The notes beneath the pieces are model-generated. The model was not told the DNA's origin, did not search any database, and saw nothing but the letters and a program-made list of their open reading frames with translations. Positions 44,646 to 54,448 of a stretch of DNA of 64,000 nucleotides are shown here, piece after piece. Origin of the DNA: Streptomyces sp. NBC_01717 (GTDB lineage: Bacteria > Actinomycetota > Actinomycetes > Streptomycetales > Streptomycetaceae); contig NZ_CP109178.1 of the NCBI RefSeq assembly GCF_036248255.1, positions 8,685,001 through 8,749,000 of the forward strand. The letters run 5' to 3'. The position numbers and the translations under genes were made by a program. The stretch's first letter is position 1, and every line of letters starts with the position of its first letter.

Positions 44646-47330
44646 ATGACTGAGGCCGACACCACCCCACACACCACCGGCCAGGGTCCGCTGCTGAGCC
44701 CCGACCCACTGGAGCCCCTGCCGTTGTTGCGGCGCGAACTCGGCACAGGGGCGAGCGGCCTTTCCGCACGGGAGGCGGCCCGCCGCCTCGCCGTCTACGG
44801 TCCCAACGAGGTCCGCCGCAAGGCGAGGTCATCCTTGGGGCGCGAACTCGTCCGGCAGCTGGTCCACCCGCTCGCCCTGCTGCTCTGGGCGGCCGCGGCG
44901 CTGGCGTTCGTCGCCGGCATCCCGGTGCTCGGCTGGGCCATTGTCGCCGTCGTCATCGTCAACGCGGGGTTTGCGCTCCTTCAGGAGCGGCAGGCCGAAC
45001 GGGCGGTGGAGACGCTGGCGAAATACTTGCCCGAGCAGGCCATGGTGATCCGGGACGGCCACCCGTCGACCGTAGCAGCGAGGGGACTGGTGCCGGGAGA
45101 CCTGGTCGTTCTCGAAGAGGGTGCCAAGGTCCCCGCCGACGCACGTCTGGCCGACGGCGCCATTGAAGTCGACCTGTCGATGTTGACCGGTGAGTCCGCG
45201 CCTGCCGAACGCATCGCCGGTCCCGGACTCGTCGGGGCACCGCTGTTGCAGGAGCCCAACCTCATCTTCAGCGGCACCACGTGCACGGGGGGCCAGGCCC
45301 GGGCGATCGTGTTCGCCACCGGCGACCACACGGAGCTCGGACGTATCGCCGCGCTGAGCCAGCGCACCCGACGTGACCCCAGCCCCCTGGAGAAGCAGGT
45401 CAAGAAGGTCGCCTGGCTCATTGCAGCCGTAGCGGTTGCCATGGGCGTGGTGTTCCTGATGGCCGGTGTCGCCGTGGGGCTGCCGCTGACTGACTCCCTC
45501 ATGTTCGCGATCGGCCTGCTCGTCGCCAACGTGCCCGAGGGCTTGCTGCCGACCATCACCCTCGCACTTGCTGTCGGCGTGCGCGTACTCGCCCGCGAAG
45601 GAGCGGTGATCAAACGCCTGAGCGCCGTGGAGACGCTCGGATCCACAAACGTCATCTGCACGGACAAGACAGGCACTCTCACCCAGAACCGCATGAAGCT
45701 CCAAGCCGTGTGGACGCCGGAGCACGGCAGGGAAAACGGCCCCTGGGCGGGAGCGCTGGCGCGAACCAGCGCACTGTGTACCACCGTCTCCCGCGACGCC
45801 CAGGGCGAACTGCACGGAGATCCCACAGAGATCGCCCTGATCGAGGGTGCCGCGGCCCACGCCGCTCCCGTCGACCTCGACCAGCGGGACTCCGGGCGTC
45901 ACGCCCTCTTCCACTTCGACCCACGGCTGCGCCTGATGTCGGTCGTCCAGGGTGACGATGCGCAGCATCTGCACGTCATCGTCAAGGGCGCACCGGAATC
46001 GGTGTCCCGCTGCCTGTCCGACGGCCGCGGTGCGGCAGCGTTGGCTGCGGCGGACGAACTCGCGCATGACGGCATGCGCGTGTTGGCCGTCGCCGGCCGT
46101 GAGCTGTCCTCAGGTTCCGAGCCGTCGGCCCGGCGCCAGGATGCGGAGACAGAATTGCGGCTCCTGGGCCTTGTCGGCCTGTACGACCCGCCACGGCCCG
46201 AAGTCGCGGACGCCGTTCGCCGCTGTCACGAGGCCGGACTCCGCGTCCACATCGTCACTGGCGACAACGGTGCCACCGCCGCGGCAGTAGCCCGTGAAGT
46301 GGGCATCGGAGAACCGAGCCTGCACGTGGTGGCGCAGTCCGAGTCGATCGGCGACCACGACCTCGACCAGGTCCTGGCACACGGGAACGCAGAGGTCGTC
46401 TTCGCGCGCTCCTCACCCGAGACCAAGCTGAAAGTGGCCGACACCCTGCGCGCCCACGGGCAGATCGTCGCCATGACAGGCGACGGCGTCAACGACGCCC
46501 CCGCCCTCCACAGGGCACACATCGGTGTCGCCATGGGCCGCTCCGGCACAGATGTCGCCCGTGAGGCTGCGACCATGGTGCTGACCGACGACAACTTCGC
46601 CACCATCGTCGATGCCATCGAGTCGGGGCGTCGGGTCTACGACAACGTGCGCAAGTTCATCGTCTACATTTTTGCCCACCTCACCCCCGAAGTCGTCCCC
46701 TTCCTGGTCTTCGCGCTCTCTGCCGGTGCCGTACCACTGCCGCTGACCGTGCTGCAGATCCTGGCCATCGACCTCGGTACCGAGACTCTCCCGGCGCTCG
46801 CACTCGGCCGCGAACGAGCCGAGCCGGGTGTCATGAGCCGCCCACCACGCCCGAGTTCGCAGGGAGTGATTTCCCGCGACATGCTTCTCCGCAGCTGGGG
46901 CCGACTAGGCGCGGTCTCCGCCGCTCTGATCATGACCGCCTTCTTCTATGTGCTGTGGCGGGCGGGCTGGCACCCCGGCAGTGCGACAGGCCCCGGCACG
47001 GCGCTGCACCACGCGTACATCACCGCGACCACCGCCACGTTCGCCGGCATCGTCACCTGCCAGGTCGGCACTGCGATGGCCGCCCGCACCGACCACGCCG
47101 CGCTGCGAGACATCGGCCTGTTCACCAACCCCCTGCTCTTGGCCGGTATCGCCTTCGAGCTGGCCTTCACCGCAGTACTCGTCTATGTGCCGCTCTTCCA
47201 AGGGCTGTTCGGTACGGCCGCCCTGCCCCCCGACGTCGTCGCCTTGATTGCTACCTTCCCCGTGCTTGTCTGGGGTACGGACGAACTGCGGCGTTGGGTC
47301 CGACGCGCACACCGAAAAACACAGCCCTGA
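44646..47330 (+). CDS. P-type cation ATPase 1 (CtpF/P2-like)
   Basis: This 894-residue integral membrane pump has a P2-type actuator motif MLTGESAP, a PEGLLP motif in the fourth membrane helix, phospho-Asp340 in DKTGTLT, the nucleotide region KGAPESV and hinge GDGVND. About ten membrane helices are present, the last four after residue 690. PEGLLP and the length fit Ca2+ or Na+/K+-type pumps and CtpF (Rv1997) of M. tuberculosis, which is DosR-induced. The ion is not certain. ATG 44646 follows GGGAG. Confidence 0.92.
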   Translation: MTEADTTPHTTGQGPLLSPDPLEPLPLLRRELGTGASGLSAREAARRLAVYGPNEVRRKARSSLGRELVRQLVHPLALLLWAAAALAFVAGIPVLGWAIVAVVIVNAGFALLQERQAERAVETLAKYLPEQAMVIRDGHPSTVAARGLVPGDLVVLEEGAKVPADARLADGAIEVDLSMLTGESAPAERIAGPGLVGAPLLQEPNLIFSGTTCTGGQARAIVFATGDHTELGRIAALSQRTRRDPSPLEKQVKKVAWLIAAVAVAMGVVFLMAGVAVGLPLTDSLMFAIGLLVANVPEGLLPTITLALAVGVRVLAREGAVIKRLSAVETLGSTNVICTDKTGTLTQNRMKLQAVWTPEHGRENGPWAGALARTSALCTTVSRDAQGELHGDPTEIALIEGAAAHAAPVDLDQRDSGRHALFHFDPRLRLMSVVQGDDAQHLHVIVKGAPESVSRCLSDGRGAAALAAADELAHDGMRVLAVAGRELSSGSEPSARRQDAETELRLLGLVGLYDPPRPEVADAVRRCHEAGLRVHIVTGDNGATAAAVAREVGIGEPSLHVVAQSESIGDHDLDQVLAHGNAEVVFARSSPETKLKVADTLRAHGQIVAMTGDGVNDAPALHRAHIGVAMGRSGTDVAREAATMVLTDDNFATIVDAIESGRRVYDNVRKFIVYIFAHLTPEVVPFLVFALSAGAVPLPLTVLQILAIDLGTETLPALALGRERAEPGVMSRPPRPSSQGVISRDMLLRSWGRLGAVSAALIMTAFFYVLWRAGWHPGSATGPGTALHHAYITATTATFAGIVTCQVGTAMAARTDHAALRDIGLFTNPLLLAGIAFELAFTAVLVYVPLFQGLFGTAALPPDVVALIATFPVLVWGTDELRRWVRRAHRKTQP

Positions 47331-47498
47331 CGCATGTTCCGGAGGCTCACCTGCGCGCGGTGTGCCCGTTGACGGAGAACGTGAGGGGCTGGTCACGCGT
47401 GCCCGTTTCGGCTGAGCGGTCTGAGGATCTCGCCGGAAGTCAAGACCCAGCTTCACCTGAGTGGTGGCTACAGCAACGATGCGCGTCGCGGCCGCGGC

Positions 47499-48374
47499 CT
47501 ATTCGTGCGCGATGACGGCGACAGGTGAGGTGGCGTGATGGAGGACCGCGTGAGTGATCGGTCCGATGTGTGCGCCGATCGAGGACCGGCGGATGCGACG
47601 GCCGACGACTATGAGGCCTGCTTCGGACCCTGTCTCCAAGAGCTGCTCGGAGGCACTGCCGACCGTCGCCTGCGCGTCGATGTGGACCGTCGGGTACTTG
47701 TCCCGCCAGGGCTTCAGCATGTCGTCCAGACCGGTGTTCATGCTTTGAGTGATCTGCGCAGTGACTTCCGGGTTGTACGCGAATCCGGACCCCGCCAGCG
47801 GGGGAAGCATCCAGCTGTGCAGAGCACGGAGTGTGCAGGCCCGCCGTGACGCCTCGTCGAATGCGAAGGCGAGGAGAGCGTCGCACGGCCGGCTGATGTC
47901 GATGCCCACGACCATGTCGCGGTCCGCGTGCCGCCCCTGGGCGTGCGGCATTGCGTCCTCTGCCGCGCGCACCAGGACAATGGGCCGCTCCGCGGCCTGA
48001 ATGACCGCCATGCCGACGGAACCGAGGACGAATCCCGTGAGCGTGCCCAGTCCTCGGGAGCCGAGGACGAGCATGCCCGCGCTCGCTGCCACACCGACCA
48101 GCGAGTCAGCCGGTCGACCATCGAACGACTCGGTGGTGATGTCCAGTTGCGGGTGTTCTCCTCGGAGACCGTCATAAGCCTTGCGCAGGAGGGCCTCCGT
48201 CCACGGGCGACGCACGTCGGAACTGGCGGCAGGGATGCCGGGAGGCGACGACCATTCTTCGGCATGGACAAGGTGCAGCGGCGCATTGCGAAGGAGCGCC
48301 TCGCGCGCGGCCCAACGGGCCGCCGCGATGCTTTCTGTGGATCCGTCGAGGCCGACGACAATACGTTGGTTCAT
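47499..48374 (-). CDS. Universal stress protein 2, tandem UspA domains
   Basis: This 291-residue protein has UspA domains at about 1-140 (RIVVGLDGSTESIAAARWA; LVLGSRGLGTLTGFVLGSVG) and 150-290 (MVVGIDISRPCDALLAFAF; VVGRRIRRSSIGAHIGPI). It is closest by eye to USP 3 at 50713. ATG 48374 has GAGGAAGG upstream. It lies 140 bp after CBS-BON 3 on the same strand and may be the last gene of that unit. No strong DosR-type box is directly upstream of it. Confidence 0.9.
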   Translation of the reverse strand: MNQRIVVGLDGSTESIAAARWAAREALLRNAPLHLVHAEEWSSPPGIPAASSDVRRPWTEALLRKAYDGLRGEHPQLDITTESFDGRPADSLVGVAASAGMLVLGSRGLGTLTGFVLGSVGMAVIQAAERPIVLVRAAEDAMPHAQGRHADRDMVVGIDISRPCDALLAFAFDEASRRACTLRALHSWMLPPLAGSGFAYNPEVTAQITQSMNTGLDDMLKPWRDKYPTVHIDAQATVGSASEQLLETGSEAGLIVVGRRIRRSSIGAHIGPITHAVLHHATSPVAVIAHE

Positions 48375-48514
48375 GATGGCCTTCCTCGGACAGGGACTGG
48401 CTTGCGGCCACGGGATTCGTTCTTGCGGATATCTGGAGGAGGTGTTTCCACGGCGCTGACAACCGCGCGGCTCATCACCGCGCACCGGCAGTCTTGGCGA
48501 GTCACGGCCCTCTC

Positions 48515-49141
48515 CTACCCTTGGGTGCCCGTCCGTGCATCGACCGGCATGTCGTCCTGCTCGTAGCTGAGCCGATTGATCACGTCCACGACGCCATCGA
48601 CGCTCCGGCACAGGCGCAGGATGACGGGGACGAGGCTTCGCCGTCTCACGGTGCCGCTGAGGGTCACGAGACCGTCGGCGACCTCGACGGTCAGAGACGA
48701 GGGGCTGAGCCGGAGTGTGTGCGTCAGAACGTCTTCGAGGATCTCTTCCTGGATTGCGTGATCCCGGCGCAGGAAGAGTTGTAGGAGGTCGCTGCGGCTC
48801 AGGACGCCGATCAGCCGGCCTTCGCCGTCGACAACGGGCAATCTCTTGATCTTGTCCTTCTCCATGACACGGGCCGCGCGGACGACGTTCCACTCGGGCG
48901 CCGCAGTGATCGCCGGGTGATTCATGAGATCGACGGCGGTGTTCGCGCGGCCCCTGGAGCTGCGACTGTGGAGCAGGTCGGCTTCGGAGACGACGCCTAC
49001 GGGACGATCGTCCTCGTCCACGACGGGCACCGCGGTTATGTCGAACTCGTCGAGGAGCCGGGCGATTTCCTTGAACGTGGTGCCGCGCTGGACGCTTACG
49101 ACCGTCGGCGTCATCATGTCGAAGACTCTGCGATGCCTCAT
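48515..49141 (-). CDS. CBS-BON protein 3
   Basis: This 208-residue protein has CBS1 (about 8-60, VPVVDEDDRPVGVVSEADLL), CBS2 (about 80-130, LPVVDGEGRLIGVLSRSDLL) and BON (about 135-200, LVTLSGTVRRRSLVPVI). It starts 12 bp after the stop of CBS-BON 4, so the two form an operon under box H. Tandem paralogs suggest hetero-oligomers or separate partners. Start ATG 49141 follows AGGGACG. Confidence 0.9.
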   Translation of the reverse strand: MRHRRVFDMMTPTVVSVQRGTTFKEIARLLDEFDITAVPVVDEDDRPVGVVSEADLLHSRSSRGRANTAVDLMNHPAITAAPEWNVVRAARVMEKDKIKRLPVVDGEGRLIGVLSRSDLLQLFLRRDHAIQEEILEDVLTHTLRLSPSSLTVEVADGLVTLSGTVRRRSLVPVILRLCRSVDGVVDVINRLSYEQDDMPVDARTGTQG

Positions 49142-49153
49142 CGTCCCTCTCCT

Positions 49154-49756
49154 TCAGGCGGGGACTTCGACGTCGAGCCGGGCCGTGACGTCCACGACTC
49201 CCGGCACCGTGCGCGCGACACGGACCAGCACGTCGTTGAGCAATGGGTCGGGGATGCAGCCGTCCAGGCGGACGGCACCGTCGGACACCTGGACGTGCAC
49301 GGTTGCCGAGCCGGACGGGATGAGTTCAGCCATGATCAATTCACGCAGTTCTTCGGCGATGTCCTCGTCCGGGCGGAGATAGATCTTCAGAAGGTCACCC
49401 TGGCTGACCAGCCCGATCAGGCGGCCGTCGTCGTCGACAACGGGCAGCCGCTTGAGGTGGCCGCGGGCCATCAGCCGAGCGGCACCCGCGATGCTTGCAT
49501 TTCGGGTAACCGTCACGGCGGGTACGGTCATGAGTTGACCGGCGGAGACGGCGCGGGACTCGTCCCCGCCTTGCGCTTTGAGCAGAAGGTCTGCTTCGGA
49601 GACCACGCCAACGACTTGTCCCTCGTCCGTCAGGACGGGCAGAGCGCTCATCCGCCATTGCCGCATGGTCTTCACGATGTCCTTGAACGGCGCTGTGCGG
49701 TTGACCGAGATAACGGCATGCGTCATCACGTCATCGACGGTACGCATTTGTTTCAT
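49154..49756 (-). CDS. CBS-BON protein 4
   Basis: This 200-residue protein has CBS1 (LPVLTDEGQVVGVVSEADLL), CBS2 (LPVVDDDGRLIGLVSQGDLL) and a BON domain (VSDGAVRLDGCIPDPLLNDV). ATG 49756 has GGAGGAATC directly upstream and is preferred to the longer frame from 49837. Box H lies 63 bp upstream. First gene of the CBS-BON 4 / CBS-BON 3 unit. Confidence 0.9.
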   Translation of the reverse strand: MKQMRTVDDVMTHAVISVNRTAPFKDIVKTMRQWRMSALPVLTDEGQVVGVVSEADLLLKAQGGDESRAVSAGQLMTVPAVTVTRNASIAGAARLMARGHLKRLPVVDDDGRLIGLVSQGDLLKIYLRPDEDIAEELRELIMAELIPSGSATVHVQVSDGAVRLDGCIPDPLLNDVLVRVARTVPGVVDVTARLDVEVPA

Positions 49757-49819
49757 GATTCCTCCGAGAACGAACGGCCCTATATGTCCCAGCGTCGGCA
49801 GCGTTGTCTGCCGGCGGCA

Positions 49820-49854
49820 GGACCACCCGGGGTCCACAGGGGACTGTTCGGCCC
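49820..49854. promoter_or_regulatory. DosR/OsdR-type box H, tandem pair
   Basis: GGACCACCCGGGGTCC (49820-49835) and GGGACTGTTCGGCCC (49840-49854) are centred about 20 bp apart, 63 and 83 bp upstream of CBS-BON 4. The second copy is one base from the inverted form of box B. Confidence 0.65.
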
Positions 49855-49997
49855 TGTTGTCCTGACGCGAACGGTGCTTTCATGAAATTGACGGAAAGAG
49901 TCATTGCGAGGATGCGGAGAAGCGGCTGGCGGCCGTGCACCGCACGATCGGGAACCGCGAGAAGCGGTCGGCTCTTTCCGTCCCATGGTGTGAGCGC

Positions 49998-50684
49998 TCA
50001 GCGGTCGTCTGTATCACGCGCTGAATCCGGGGGCAGGTCCTCCACCGCGTATTCGAGGTACTGGTCGATGCTGACGACACCATCGACGGAAAGGCACAGG
50101 TGTTCAATAATCGGAATTGTTGAGTGTTCCTCGATCGTGCCGCTCAGGGTGACGACCCCTTCTTGCACGGTTACTGTGACGCCCCCTGGCGTCATCCGGA
50201 GAGTTCGGCCCAGCACCTCGTCGACGATCTCATCGTGTATGGCGTCGTCGCGGCGGAGCATCGGCCGCAGCAAGTCGGACCGGCTGACGATGCCCATGAG
50301 TGTTCCTGTGTCGTCGATCACCGGAAGGCGTTTGACCCCGCGCGCGTTCAGGAAGCGGGCTGTTTCGACGATGCCCCAGTCAGGCCGGGCCGTCAGCACG
50401 GGCGTGGACATCAGTTCGCCAGCTGTGCGGGCGTCCATGATGCGGCGGTCCACAGCGGCCGTCTCGCGCATTTGGTCACGGCCCTCTGTGTCCGGCAGCC
50501 CGGCTTGTCTGCGGAGCAGATCGGCTTCGGAGATGATGCCGATGGGGTGATGGCGGGTGTCCACAACGGGCAGAGCCGAGACATCGTTGTAGTCGAGGCT
50601 CCAGGCGACCGACTTGAGTGTCGCCTCGGGGCTGGCCGTGGCCACGTCCCGGGTCATGACTTCGGAGACAGTGCGGTGCAACAT
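49998..50684 (-). CDS. CBS-BON protein 5
   Basis: This 228-residue protein has CBS1 (LPVVDTRHHPIGIISEADLL), a 30-residue charged spacer, CBS2 (LPVIDDTGTLMGIVSRSDLL) and BON (EGVVTLSGTIEEHSTIPII). It starts 28 bp after USP 3 and is probably in one operon with it behind box I. ATG 50684 follows GAAAGGGAAAA. An acidic C-terminal tail follows the BON domain. Confidence 0.9.
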   Translation of the reverse strand: MLHRTVSEVMTRDVATASPEATLKSVAWSLDYNDVSALPVVDTRHHPIGIISEADLLRRQAGLPDTEGRDQMRETAAVDRRIMDARTAGELMSTPVLTARPDWGIVETARFLNARGVKRLPVIDDTGTLMGIVSRSDLLRPMLRRDDAIHDEIVDEVLGRTLRMTPGGVTVTVQEGVVTLSGTIEEHSTIPIIEHLCLSVDGVVSIDQYLEYAVEDLPPDSARDTDDR

Positions 50685-50712
50685 GGTCCGTTTTCCCTTT
50701 CATTCGGGGCTG

Positions 50713-51582
50713 TCAGCTGTGGGCTACGACAGCCACGGGGGCTGCGGCATGATGCAGGACGGCATGGGCCACCGGCCCGAGATGCGCACCCAGAGGGGAC
50801 CGGCGAAGGTGCCGGCCGACGACGACGAGGTCCGCGTCCGCCGAGGCCTGGACGAGGTGAGGACCCGCCGGTCCCATGAGCGCGACCTGGTCGACGTTCA
50901 CCGACGGGAACTTGCGGCGCCAGGGCTCCAGTAGTTCGTCGAGCATCTTCGCGACACTCCGACCTGCTTCCCGTTCGTTGTCGGGGTCGACGTTGGGGAA
51001 GGACCTGTAGGCGCGGGGAAGCTTCCAGCTGTGAATCGCCCGCAAGGCGCAACTGCGGCGGGCGGCCTCTTCGAAGGCAAAGGCCAGAACTTTGTCGGGT
51101 GCTTCGTGGATGTCGACCCCCACGATCATCTCGCCGTACCGGTTCGGGTCGGCGTCCTCCGGCACGTCCGCCACCCGTACGAGGGTCACCGGCGTTTCGG
51201 TGGCTACAAGGGTCGCCGTGCCCACCGTGCCGACGAGGAAGCCCAGCAGGCTGCCCAAGGAGCGAGAACCAAGGACGAGCAAGTCGGCACCGACTGCTTC
51301 GACGGCCAGGGCGGCGGCCGGCCTGCCGGAGAGGTACCGGGTGGTTATCTCCAGATGCGGGTGCCGACGTCGTACATCCTCCAGAGCCGCGGCGAGCGCC
51401 TCGTCGGCCCACCGACCGGCCGTGTCACAGTCCAACCGCGGAACGGCTGGACTGATGGGCCAGTCGATCACGTGGACGAGCCTCAGCGGCACCTCCCGCA
51501 AGGACGCCTCTTTGGCACCCCAAACGGCGGCCGCCCGGCTCTCGGGGGATCCGTCGACGCCTACTGTCACGAGGTGCTTCAT
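50713..51582 (-). CDS. Universal stress protein 3, tandem UspA domains
   Basis: This 289-residue protein has domain 1 VTVGVDGSPESRAAAVWGA with VLGSRSLGSLLGFLVGTVG, and domain 2 IVGVDIHEAPDKVLAFAFEE with VVVGRHLRRSPLGAHLGPV. ATG 51582 is chosen because GGGAGG lies 9 bp upstream; a 12-codon extension to 51618 lacks support. It is first in an operon with CBS-BON 5. The tandem box I lies 70 bp upstream. Confidence 0.9.
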   Translation of the reverse strand: MKHLVTVGVDGSPESRAAAVWGAKEASLREVPLRLVHVIDWPISPAVPRLDCDTAGRWADEALAAALEDVRRRHPHLEITTRYLSGRPAAALAVEAVGADLLVLGSRSLGSLLGFLVGTVGTATLVATETPVTLVRVADVPEDADPNRYGEMIVGVDIHEAPDKVLAFAFEEAARRSCALRAIHSWKLPRAYRSFPNVDPDNEREAGRSVAKMLDELLEPWRRKFPSVNVDQVALMGPAGPHLVQASADADLVVVGRHLRRSPLGAHLGPVAHAVLHHAAAPVAVVAHS

Positions 51583-51651
51583 GCCACGAACCTCCCGTCT
51601 CGCAGCTTTGTCGCCCACTCTCAGTGTGGCCCGCGGGCCAGGAGCGGAGGA

Positions 51652-51687
51652 GGGGCCATCTGGCCCGTTGCGGGGCCGATCAGCCCC
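51652..51687. promoter_or_regulatory. DosR/OsdR-type box I, tandem pair
   Basis: GGGGCCATCTGGCCC (51652) and GGGGCCGATCAGCCCC (51672) start 20 bp apart, 69 and 89 bp upstream of USP 3. Both are near-palindromic. Confidence 0.7.
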
Positions 51688-51722
51688 ACCGTGTCTTGGG
51701 CGTGCGTCTCACAGCTCTCCGG

Positions 51723-52418
51723 TCAGCCCATGCGCGGCACACTGTGGGGGGCAGGTGTGGGGGCATCGGCGTGTGCAGTCACATGGCCTACGACCGCGAC
51801 CACCCCGTCGAGTTGTTCTGCAAGGCGCGTCAGGATCGCAATCTGGCTCCGGCTCTCCAATTGGCCTTCCAGAGTGACGACGCCGTCGATCACATGGACG
51901 GCGACCGCGTCGGCTCCGAGCCCCATGGTGCCCACAACTACGTCCTCGATGATGCGTCGTCGTATCTCCGCGTCGGGGCGCAGAAACAGGCGGAGCAGAT
52001 CCCGGCGCGTGACGATACCGACGAGCCGGTCCTCGTCGTCCACGACCGGCAGCCTCTCCACGCCACTACGCATCATCAGCCGAGCGGCGTCCGGTGCGGT
52101 CTCGTCTGCGTGGACGGTCACCGCCGGTGTCGACATGACCTCGGCAGCCATGAATTCCGCTCCCGACGACACTGCGGTCCCGGTGCCGGTCCCTGTGCCG
52201 GCGTCTGGTCCGTCGCTCGGCACGAGGTGTCTCGCGGCCTGTCGGTTCACCAGGTCGCTCTCGGAGACGACGCCGACGACCTGGTCCTCTTCGTCGAGCA
52301 CCGGCAGTCCGCTGATGTTGTACTGGGCGAGCAGCTTCGCGACCTCCTTGAAGGAGGTGGCGGGGACGACCGAGACGACCTCGTCGGTCATCAGGTCTCC
52401 CACTCTGATGTGCTTCAT
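51723..52418 (-). CDS. CBS-BON protein 6 (Gly-Thr linker)
   Basis: This 231-residue protein has CBS1 (LPVLDEEDQVVGVVSESDLV), a linker containing the low-complexity run AGTGTGTGTAV, CBS2 (LPVVDDEDRLVGIVTRRDLL) and BON (IDGVVTLEGQLESRSQIAIL). The repeat-coded linker (about 52165-52200) may vary between strains. ATG 52418 has GGAGGAG upstream. It diverges from USP 4 across box J, which is 165 bp from this start. Confidence 0.9.
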   Translation of the reverse strand: MKHIRVGDLMTDEVVSVVPATSFKEVAKLLAQYNISGLPVLDEEDQVVGVVSESDLVNRQAARHLVPSDGPDAGTGTGTGTAVSSGAEFMAAEVMSTPAVTVHADETAPDAARLMMRSGVERLPVVDDEDRLVGIVTRRDLLRLFLRPDAEIRRRIIEDVVVGTMGLGADAVAVHVIDGVVTLEGQLESRSQIAILTRLAEQLDGVVAVVGHVTAHADAPTPAPHSVPRMG

Positions 52419-52583
52419 GGAGGCTCCTCCTGCCGTCTCGCCGACCCGCACGGACGCAATGCCGGAGGTCGTTCAGAGACCACGATCCGCCGGCCGTACC
52501 GGAGTGAGGAGGGCCGAATGGGTCTCAGCCGGGACCGGTCGGACCCGGCTCGAGTGCTCGGGCAGGGCAGGATTCCCTCGGCA

Positions 52584-52618
52584 GGGACCATTGGGCCCCG
52601 GGCGGTCCTGAGCGGCCC
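52584..52618. promoter_or_regulatory. DosR/OsdR-type box J, tandem pair
   Basis: GGGACCATTGGGCCC (52584) and GGTCCTGAGCGGCCC (52604) start exactly 20 bp apart. The pair ends 70 bp before USP 4 and 165 bp from CBS-BON 6, so the rightward USP-USP-ATPase operon is the likelier target. Confidence 0.7.
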
Positions 52619-52688
52619 TCCACATGCGGGGCCCCGCGGTGCCAGCGTGAGAGCTGCCACTTTTGCTGGCTCTCGGTGAGGAGGAACC

Positions 52689-53591
52689 ATGGAAGGCACG
52701 ACTGGCAGGCTGGAACTGGGTGCCGTCATCGTCGGCGTCGATGGCTCCAAGCCGGCCCGCCAGGCAGCGTTGTGGGCGGCGGCCGAGGCTGTACGCCGTG
52801 ACAGTCCACTGCACATCGTCCACGCGGCTGACACGGACCGCCGGGCTCTCTACCTTTCAGTGGAGAGCATCGAGCGTGTACGCAACGCGGGCCAAGAACT
52901 GCTGCGGGACACTGCCGCCGCCATCAGGGACCAGTATCCCGGTGTGCACATCACCACGGAGCTCAGCCGCAGCTCCGCCGTCCCCAGCCTGCACCGGACC
53001 GCGGGGCTCCGCGGCACTGTCGTGGTGGGGAACCGGGGTCTCGGCGGTTTCGAATCTCTCATGCTCGGATCCGTCGGTCTGAAGGTTGCTGCCGGTGCCA
53101 CGACGCCCGTGATCGTGGTCAGGGGCGTTGAGAAGGGAGGTGAGGCCGGAGTGGTGCTCGCCGCGGTCCGTGACGAGCACGACGGCGAATGCGCCCGCTA
53201 CGCGGCGCGCGAAGCCGAGCTCCGCCAGGCATCGCTGCGGCTGTTGCACGTGTGGAACGTACTCGAGTCCGCCGGACTGGCCGTGACCATGCTCGACAAC
53301 GTCGAAGGAATGGCCGGCGAACAGGTTCACCAACTGACGGCGGTGGCGGACGGGATCCGCGATGAATTCCCGGCCCTGACCGTGCAGACGGATGCTGAGG
53401 GAAGCCTCACCGTGGCCGGAGTTCTGGTCGAGGCATCCCATCACGCGGATCTGCTGGTGATGGGCGGACGGCGGTCACCCGGTTACATCGGACGCACCCT
53501 CGGGCGGACGACGCACACTCTCCTGCACCACGCGCACTGTCCAGTGCAGCTTATTCCGCGGCACGGTCCCGGACACGGGAGTGAGTCGTGA
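52689..53591 (+). CDS. Universal stress protein 4, tandem UspA domains
   Basis: This 300-residue protein has domain 1 (about 12-145, AVIVGVDGSKPARQAALWA; VVGNRGLGGFESLMLGSVG) and a more diverged domain 2 (VVLAAVRDEHDGECARYAA; VMGGRRSPGYIGRTLGRTT). ATG 52689 has GAGGAGG upstream. It is first in a three-gene unit USP 4 - USP 5 - P-type ATPase 2 with overlapping junctions, driven from box J. Confidence 0.88.
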   Translation: MEGTTGRLELGAVIVGVDGSKPARQAALWAAAEAVRRDSPLHIVHAADTDRRALYLSVESIERVRNAGQELLRDTAAAIRDQYPGVHITTELSRSSAVPSLHRTAGLRGTVVVGNRGLGGFESLMLGSVGLKVAAGATTPVIVVRGVEKGGEAGVVLAAVRDEHDGECARYAAREAELRQASLRLLHVWNVLESAGLAVTMLDNVEGMAGEQVHQLTAVADGIRDEFPALTVQTDAEGSLTVAGVLVEASHHADLLVMGGRRSPGYIGRTLGRTTHTLLHHAHCPVQLIPRHGPGHGSES

Positions 53592-54448
53592 TGGCCGCCG
53601 CTGAACGCCGCGAGCTCGTCGTCGGCATCGATCCGGCCAAGGATTGGCACCTGCCGCTGGCCTGGGCGGCGGACGAGGCCCATCGACGCGGGCTGGAGCT
53701 TCGGCTCGTCGTGGTCGTATCTCCACTACACGACACGCAGCACTGCGATGACAGCGCGCGCAGGATGTCCATGATCCAAGCCGGGTCACACGCTCTCCAA
53801 GCAGGTGCCGACTGGGCCCGGGAGCGCCATCCGCAACTGCAGCCGGTCACCGATCTGCTCGATGGCTTCCCGGCTTCGGTGATCGCCCGACTGTCCGAGG
53901 ACGCCCGGATGGTCGTCCTCGGATCCCGACACCTGAACCGTACGGCGGAGCACTTCAGCGCCGGCTCCCTCGTCGTCCCCGTCACGGCAAGGGCACGTTG
54001 TCCTGTGGTGGTCGTGGGCGACGCGGAGCACGTCACCCAACAGCCGACCTACCTGGTCGTGGGAATTGACGGCAGCGAGTCCTCGAAGGCGGCGCTGGGG
54101 CTGGCGTTCGAGGAGGCAGACTTCCGCGGAGCCGCGCTCCGCGCCGTCTCGGTGTGGCAGCCGCCCGTGATCATGCTTCACGACGCGAAGGCCGCCGTGC
54201 AGGCTCAGCGTCGGATGCTCTCCGAGACCACAGCAGGTTGGTCGCTGAAGTACCCGGACGTGCACCTGGCCCACGAAGTGCCGACCGGACATCCGGTGGA
54301 GGAGCTCGCCAAGGCGTCCGAGCACGCCCTGGCTGTCGTCGTGGGCCGCCGCGGCCGGGGCGGTTACACGGGCATGCGGCTCGGTTCAGTCGTCCACGGA
54401 CTGCTGCACCGCGCGCACTGCCCGGTGATCACAGTTCCCCTCGTGTGA
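53591..54448 (+). CDS. Universal stress protein 5, tandem UspA domains
   Basis: This 285-residue protein has domain 1 ELVVGIDPAKDWHLPLAWAA with VVLGSRHLNRTAEHFSAGS (a degenerate nucleotide loop) and domain 2 YLVVGIDGSESSKAALGLAF with VVVGRRGRGGYTGMRLGSVV (intact). Only the second domain is likely to bind ATP. The start overlaps the USP 4 stop (TGATG) and its stop overlaps the ATPase start (GTGA), so all three genes are translationally coupled. Confidence 0.88.
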   Translation: MAAAERRELVVGIDPAKDWHLPLAWAADEAHRRGLELRLVVVVSPLHDTQHCDDSARRMSMIQAGSHALQAGADWARERHPQLQPVTDLLDGFPASVIARLSEDARMVVLGSRHLNRTAEHFSAGSLVVPVTARARCPVVVVGDAEHVTQQPTYLVVGIDGSESSKAALGLAFEEADFRGAALRAVSVWQPPVIMLHDAKAAVQAQRRMLSETTAGWSLKYPDVHLAHEVPTGHPVEELAKASEHALAVVVGRRGRGGYTGMRLGSVVHGLLHRAHCPVITVPLV

